NCBI GenBank assembly: GCA_021613375.1
Contig: CM038715.1
Location: 44,055,877 to 44,119,876 of the forward strand
Origin: Megaleporinus macrocephalus
Lineage: Eukaryota > Chordata > Actinopteri > Characiformes > Anostomidae
Direction of reading: 5' to 3'
Length of the DNA stretch: 64,000 nucleotides
In this document: positions 59,301 through 64,000 of the stretch, in pieces
Numbering within the stretch: the stretch's first letter is position 1
Layout of the letters: each line of letters begins with the position of its first letter
Notes under the pieces: generated by a model
Databases searched by the model: none
Told to the model about the DNA's origin: nothing
What the model saw: the letters and a program-made list of their open reading frames with translations, nothing else
Made by a program: the position numbers and the translations under genes

Positions 59301-60066
59301 AATCTCTCTCTCTCTTATCTCCTCTCTCTCGCTCTGCATCCTCTCTTCTCTTCTCTCTGCTCTCTCTCTCTCTCTCTCTCACTTTCTCTCATCTCACTCG
59401 TCTCTCCTCTCTCCTCTCTCTTCTCTCTGCTCTGTACTCTCCTCCATCTCACTCTCTTCTCTCTTCTGCTCTTCTTCTCTCTCTTCTCTCTCTCTCCTCT
59501 CTCTCATCTCTCTCTCTCTCTCTCTCTCTCACTCTCTCTCATCTTCTCTCTCTCTCTCCTCTCGCTCTCTCTGCCTCTCTCTCGCGTTTCTCGCTCACTC
59601 CCTCTCTCTCGCTCTCGCTCTCCTCTCTCTCTCTCTCTCTCCTCTCTCTCTCATTCTCTCTCCTCTCTCTCCTCTCTCTCTCTCTTCGCTCTCTCCATCT
59701 CTCTCTCTCTCTCTCGTCTCTCTCTTCACTATCGTCCATCTCCCTCTCTCTCTCTCTCTCTCTCTCTGCTCTCTCTCTCCCTCATATCTCTCTCTCATCT
59801 CTCTTGCTCTCTCTTCTCTCTCTCTCTACACTCTCTCCATCTCACTCCTCTCGGTCTCCATCTCACTCTCGTCTCTCTCTCTCCCTCTCTCTCCCTCATC
59901 TCTCTCCCTCTCTCTCTCTGCTCTCTCCTCTCTCTCTTCTCACCCTCTCTCCCTCACTCTCCTCTCACTCTCTCTCCTCTCTCACTCTCTCTCCTCTCTG
60001 CTCTCTCACTCTCCCCTCGTCTCTCTCACTTTCTCTCACCTCTCTCTTCTCGCTCTCTCTCGCTCC

Positions 60067-60100
<34 letters not shown>

Positions 60101-60672
60101 CACTTTCTCTCCCTCTCCTCTCACTCTCTTTCTCTCTCCCTCTCTCTCTCTCTCCTCTCTCTCCTCACTCTCTCATCCATCTCTCTCTCTCTCTCTCTCC
60201 TCTTCCTCTCCTCTCTCTCTCTCACCCTCTCTCTCCTCACTTTCTCTCTCTCTCTCTCTCTCTCTCTCACCTCTCTCTCTCACTTTCTCCTCCTCTCTCA
60301 CTCTCTCTCTTCTCTCCTCTCTCTCTCTCTCTCTCCTCTCTCTCTCCCTTCTCTCTCACTCTCTCTCTCCTCTCTCTCTCTCGCTCTCTCTCTCACTCTC
60401 TCTCTCCCTCTCTCTCTCCACTTCTCTCCTCTCCTCTCCTTCTCACTTTCTCTCCTCTCTCTCTCTCTCTCACCTCTCTCCTCTCTCTCTCTCTCCTCCT
60501 CTCTCTCTCTCTCTTCGACTCTCTCTCCTCTCCTCTCTCTCCTCTCTCATCCTCCTCCTCACCTTTCCAGCTCCCGCTCTCTCTCCCTCTCGCTCTCACT
60601 GTTCTACTCCTCTCTCTCTCTCTCCTTCTCTCTCTCTCTCTCTCTCCTCACTCTTCTCGCTCTCGTCTCACT

Positions 60673-60714
<42 letters not shown>

Positions 60715-60765
60715 CTCCTCGCTATCTCTCTCCCTCTCCTCTCTCTCTCTCTGTCTCTCTCCTCA

Positions 60766-60816
<51 letters not shown>

Positions 60817-60820
60817 ACCT

Positions 60821-60858
<38 letters not shown>

Positions 60859-60876
60859 CTCTCACTTTCTCTCCCT

Positions 60877-60924
<48 letters not shown>

Positions 60925-61091
60925 TCTCTCACTCTCTCTCTCTCTCACTCTCTCTCTCTCTCTCACTTTCTCTCTCCTCTCTCTCTCTCTCTCTCACTTT
61001 CTCTCCTCTCTCTCTCTCCCTCTCTCTTCTCTCTCTCTCTCTCACTTTCTCTCTCCCTCTCTCTCTCTCTACTCTCTCACTTTCTCTCCTC

Positions 61092-61134
<43 letters not shown>

Positions 61135-61156
61135 TTCTCTCTCTCTCTCTCTCTCT
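58817..61156. repeat. 2.3-kb imperfect (CT)n polypyrimidine tract
   Basis: Almost pure pyrimidine strand, CTCTCT with scattered G or A (CTCGCT, CTCACT, CATCTC). Stop codons need A and G on this strand, so three plus-strand frames stay open for 814-884 codons as Ser/Leu/Pro-rich artefacts. Long purine-pyrimidine mirror sequence can form triplex (H-) DNA. Confidence 0.95.
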
Positions 61157-61318
61157 GGGCAGGCAGCCACAGGAGCAGAGGTGTGGGGTGCAAAGTCATG
61201 TTCTACAGCTCAGAGTTTTAATCACTACACTTTCTCATCTCAGCTCCTCTTCACTCCTCCACCTCCTCCTTGTTCTCTCCTCTTTCTCCTCCCTCACTAC
61301 CTCACCAGTACCTCATCA
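61157..61318. other. Spacer between the CT tract and the 53-bp array
   Basis: Unique; ends in a CTCCTCCTT-type pyrimidine patch. No gene. Confidence 0.5.
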
Positions 61319-62404
61319 GATACTGATGTTAAACACTGCTGTGAGGATTTGATTGAGCGTTAGTGAGGTCAGGTACTGGTGTTGAACATTGCTGTGAGGA
61401 TTTGATTGAGTGTTAGTGAGGTCAGGTACTGGTGTTGAACATTGCTGTGAGGATTTGATTGAGTGTTAGTGAGGTCAGGTACTGATGTTGAACATTGCTG
61501 TGAGGATTTGATTGAGTGTTAGTGAGGTCAGGTACTGATGTTGAACATTGCTGTGAGGATTTGATTGAGTGTTAGTGAGGTCAGGTACTGATGTTGAACA
61601 TTGCTGTGAGGATTTGATTGAGTGTTAGTGAGGTCAGGTACTGATGTTGAACATTGCTGTGAGGATTTGATTGAGTGTTAGTGAGGTCAGGTACTGATGT
61701 TGAACATTGCTGTGAGGATTTGATTGAGTGTTAGTGAGGTCAGGTACTGATGTTGAACATTGCTGTGAGGGATTTGATTGAGTGTTAGTGAGGTCAGGTA
61801 CTGATGTTGAACATTGCTGTGAGGATTTGATTGAGTGTTAGTGAGGTCAGGTACTGATGTTGAACATTGCTGTGAGGATTTGATTGAGTGTTAGTGAGGT
61901 CAGGTACTGGTGTTGAACATTGCTGTGAGGATTTGATTGAGTGTTAGTGAGGTCAGGTACTGGTGTTGAACATTGCTGTGAGGATTTGATTGAGTGTTAG
62001 TGAGGTCAGGTACTGATGTTGAACATTGCTGTGAGGATTTGATTGAGTGTTAGTGAGGTCAGGTACTGATGTTGAACATTGCTGTGAGGATTTGATTGAG
62101 TGTTAGTGAGGTCAGGTACTGATGTTGAACATTGCTGTGAGGATTTGATTGAGTGTTAGTGAGGTCAGGTACTGGTGTTGAACATTGCTGTGAGGATTTG
62201 ATTGAGTGTTAGTGAGGTCAGGTACTGATGTTGAACATTGCCTGTGAGGATTTGATTGAGTGTTAGTGAGGTCAGGTACTGGTGTTGAACATTGCTGTGA
62301 GGATTTGATTGAGTGTTAGTGAGGTCAGGTACTGATGTTGAACATTGCTGTGAGGATTTGATTGAGTGTTAGTGAGGTCAGGTACTGGTGTTGAACATTG
62401 CTGT
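61319..62404. repeat. 53-bp array (gaacattgctgtgaggattt), ~20 copies
   Basis: Very homogeneous 53-bp units (starts at 61381 and 61434), differing mainly at ACTGATG versus ACTGGTG. Two single-base insertions occur (GAGGGATTT near 61768, GCCTGTGAGG near 62241). The first unit is more diverged (taaacactgctgtgagg, gagcgttag). The unit contains gttagtgaggtcaggtactg, which I recall from a widespread fish interspersed repeat. Confidence 0.95.
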
Positions 62405-63640
62405 GTTCTTCTCTGAGACTCGCTCCGTGCTCCGCCCCGACTCCTCCCTGCAGTCGGCTCCAGGTACTCCTGCTAGGTGCTGAATTCAGTAGCGGCCCTC
62501 CTGCCACCGTAGCGGCGCGGCGCCTCCTGCAGGACAGATTAGTGTATAGATTTGTCCACTGGTGCGGTAAAGCCTGGTACGTGAAACAGCTCCATTCAGG
62601 CTGCAGATTGTTCCAATTTGGTCATTAGTTTTACGGCTGACTTCGAGGGTCCACCCTGCGAGCCCCCTCCTCCAGCCCAGCCTGCAGACACCCGTCGCCT
62701 GTTCCTCTCTGGGCCACAGAGACGCGGCCTGTCCGTTCCAGCTGGTATCAGGTTGCCGAGGTGACAGAACCGGGACGTTTAGCTATAAATCACCTGAAGC
62801 GCTCCTTGTTAAGACAACATACGCGCCGCGCGGTACCGGGACGGTGACGGTAGCGGCCCGGTCTGATGTATTATTGCAGAGGGTGGTCCGGGACCCCACA
62901 GTGGCCAGATATTAAACGTCCCGGTCGGAAGCTCTCTGTGTTGCCTACTTCTGGCCCATTCATCATACACTCAGGTGGACCACGAGGGCCGCGATCCTGG
63001 GAGATCGATCGGCCGGTCCTTCCCTCTCGGACGCGCCGTAGACGTGCATTAGCTGCGTTTGCCTGGCTAGTATAAATATACGGAGAGTGGCGGCGGCGGC
63101 GGCGGCGGCTGCGACTGCGACGGCTGCGGCGGCTGCGGTGAACACTAATAGCGTGTGTCACTGCCCTCATAAAGAGGCATTCCTTCAATTCATCTGGAAG
63201 TGTTATTCCGCAGCGATGGGCACTTGTGAAAATGTTATGGTAATGTAGGAGCGGATTAGGTGTCGGGACGGAGGTGGGGGGGCCGCCAGGATTAAGGAGA
63301 GCCGTCTAGAACCTCTCACAGGGCCACATGGTGGAGGTATGGATTCAGAAATCCCTCCTTCCATCGCTCCGTCTCGCTCCCGGCCGGAGAGAGGGAGGAG
63401 GGAGAGCCGAAAAAAGAGCCAGACTATCAGACTCCAGGAGCGCGAGTCCACCCGTGAATCAAAGGAGCCTTCTTCTCTTCCAGCATGGCTGAAGGTAGAG
63501 GACTAGAGGGACTGGTGACCACCCTGAACCACCGCCGCGGCCCTCCGTCCCCGCCCGTCTCCACTCCCTGTGGAAACACACAAACACGTATCCGCTGGAC
63601 TCCAAACTGTGACTGTACAGAACCCACCTGCTGCGTTCTG
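62405..63640. other. CpG-rich unique block with a short CGG/CTG tract
   Basis: GC- and CpG-rich. Open frames on both strands (for example 62866-63075 and 62871-63188) have no recognisable product. A TATAAATA match at 63071-63078 precedes a CGG run (63090-63108), but no transcript can be inferred. The segment 63140-63240 (ataaagaggcattccttcaa, tgaaaatgttatggtaatgt) is a weak regulatory candidate. Confidence 0.4.
63088..63137. repeat. (CGG)n / (CTGCGG)n short tract
   Basis: About six CGG triplets, then CTGCGACTGCGACGGCTGCGGCGG-type units. Confidence 0.85.
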
Positions 63641-63649
63641 ACACAGCGG

Positions 63650-63990
63650 CGCTACTGTACGTCCAGCGTTTCCTTCTAATTAGCTCATTCCGACGGCATC
63701 TATGAATAATTCCGAAGGGAGGTCTCAATTATGTGGCGGCTAATTTTGTTGTTCCTCTTCAAGCTCTCGGAAAACTTTGGAAAACTGTGAGCATTCACAT
63801 TTCTATATGCCCTGAATTGCTCCAAAGCTGGAAGCAGGACTCAAAATGAGGATCTCTCGAAGGCCTTTCTGACCAAAACCAAGCTCTGTACTGGCTTCGT
63901 AGAACCTTGGTGCTATTCGGGGAACCAGGAACGTGAAGGGGACACGGTTTCTCCTGGTATTCCAGATGTTGGTTTTTATCCAGACAGCAA
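63650..63990. promoter_or_regulatory. Candidate regulatory block with homeodomain-like cores
   Basis: Complex unique DNA with ccttctaattagctcattcc (63672-63691), TGAATAATTCC, TCTCAATTATG and GGCTAATTTTG within 90 bp. Enhancer-like by texture only. The last bases of the window hold no recognisable gene. Confidence 0.3.
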
Positions 63991-64000
63991 ACACTTATCA

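Noticed and set aside
58698..61363. Three overlapping plus-strand open frames of 814-884 codons (Ser/Leu-rich)
   Set aside because: They are translations of the CT tract. The pyrimidine strand cannot form stop codons, all three frames are open, and no domain is present.
63071..63108. TATA box (TATAAATA) plus CGG tract as a promoter
   Set aside because: One short motif match without supporting transcript, initiator or coding sequence; noted in the feature list only as a detail.

Overview
The window looks like non-coding nuclear DNA from a teleost fish. No intact protein-coding gene, rRNA or tRNA could be supported. The fish assignment rests on the repeats: L2-type LINE 3' tails (26.26-26.35 and 29.71-29.89 kb), a GTTGCTA-type minisatellite, a foldback DNA element whose outer ends contain a CATTAAAACCACCTCCCTG-like motif, the motif around GCCTTGCTCAGGGGCACTTC at 27.7-27.8 kb, and dense CA/TG tracts. 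I recognise these from fish genomes by memory. An ostariophysan such as a characin or catfish is a weaker guess.

About half of the window (roughly 33 kb by my tally of the listed intervals) is tandem repeat, in more than two dozen arrays with units from 2 to 84 bp. From left to right: degenerate AGTCT-rich repeats (0-3.7 kb); a 42-bp array (4.66-5.73); a 51-bp AT-rich array inside a ~2-kb inverted-repeat structure (6.96-8.99); three GTTGCTA minisatellites (8.4, 10.2 and 12.5 kb); an 84-bp dimeric array (13.1-14.7); GA/CA and 58-bp arrays back to back (17.1-20.6); a cluster of TTTACAGTGGTGGTGATG, CA, GCAGAA and 20-bp arrays (21.4-24.5); a CA-rich AGGGGGCAGTG array (26.5-27.7); a 9-bp array followed by a 6.2-kb 37-bp satellite (34.8-41.7); 41-bp and ~55-bp arrays (43.6-46.3); TTTACAGTGG and 7-bp arrays back to back (46.8-49.2); a 76-bp satellite (50.15-52.3); the reverse-complement relative of the AGGGGGCAGTG array (54.0-55.3); a second large TTTACAGTGG array (55.8-57.3); a 28-G run plus a ~2.3-kb CT tract (58.7-61.16); and a 53-bp array (61.3-62.4).

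Between the arrays lie mobile-element relics. The recognisable protein relics are a MADF-type (Myb/SANT-like) DNA-binding domain fragment at 568-773 and a minus-strand non-LTR reverse transcriptase fragment at 31.22-31.74 kb. There are also non-coding transposon-like pieces and a near-identical dispersed pair at 21.1 and 33.06 kb. The remaining unique DNA is partly GC/CpG-rich or rich in homeodomain-like TAATTA/ATGCAT cores. It could hold regulatory elements, as in an intron or gene desert, but conservation cannot be judged from one sequence.

The most interesting pattern is kinship among arrays. Three satellites share one ancestral core; one VNTR occurs at three places and abuts a dispersed repeat whose second copy is unexpanded; and a CA-rich VNTR occurs on opposite strands and appears to grow out of an interspersed repeat. 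The very long open frames (up to 884 codons) are consequences of stop-free repeat units and are not called as genes.
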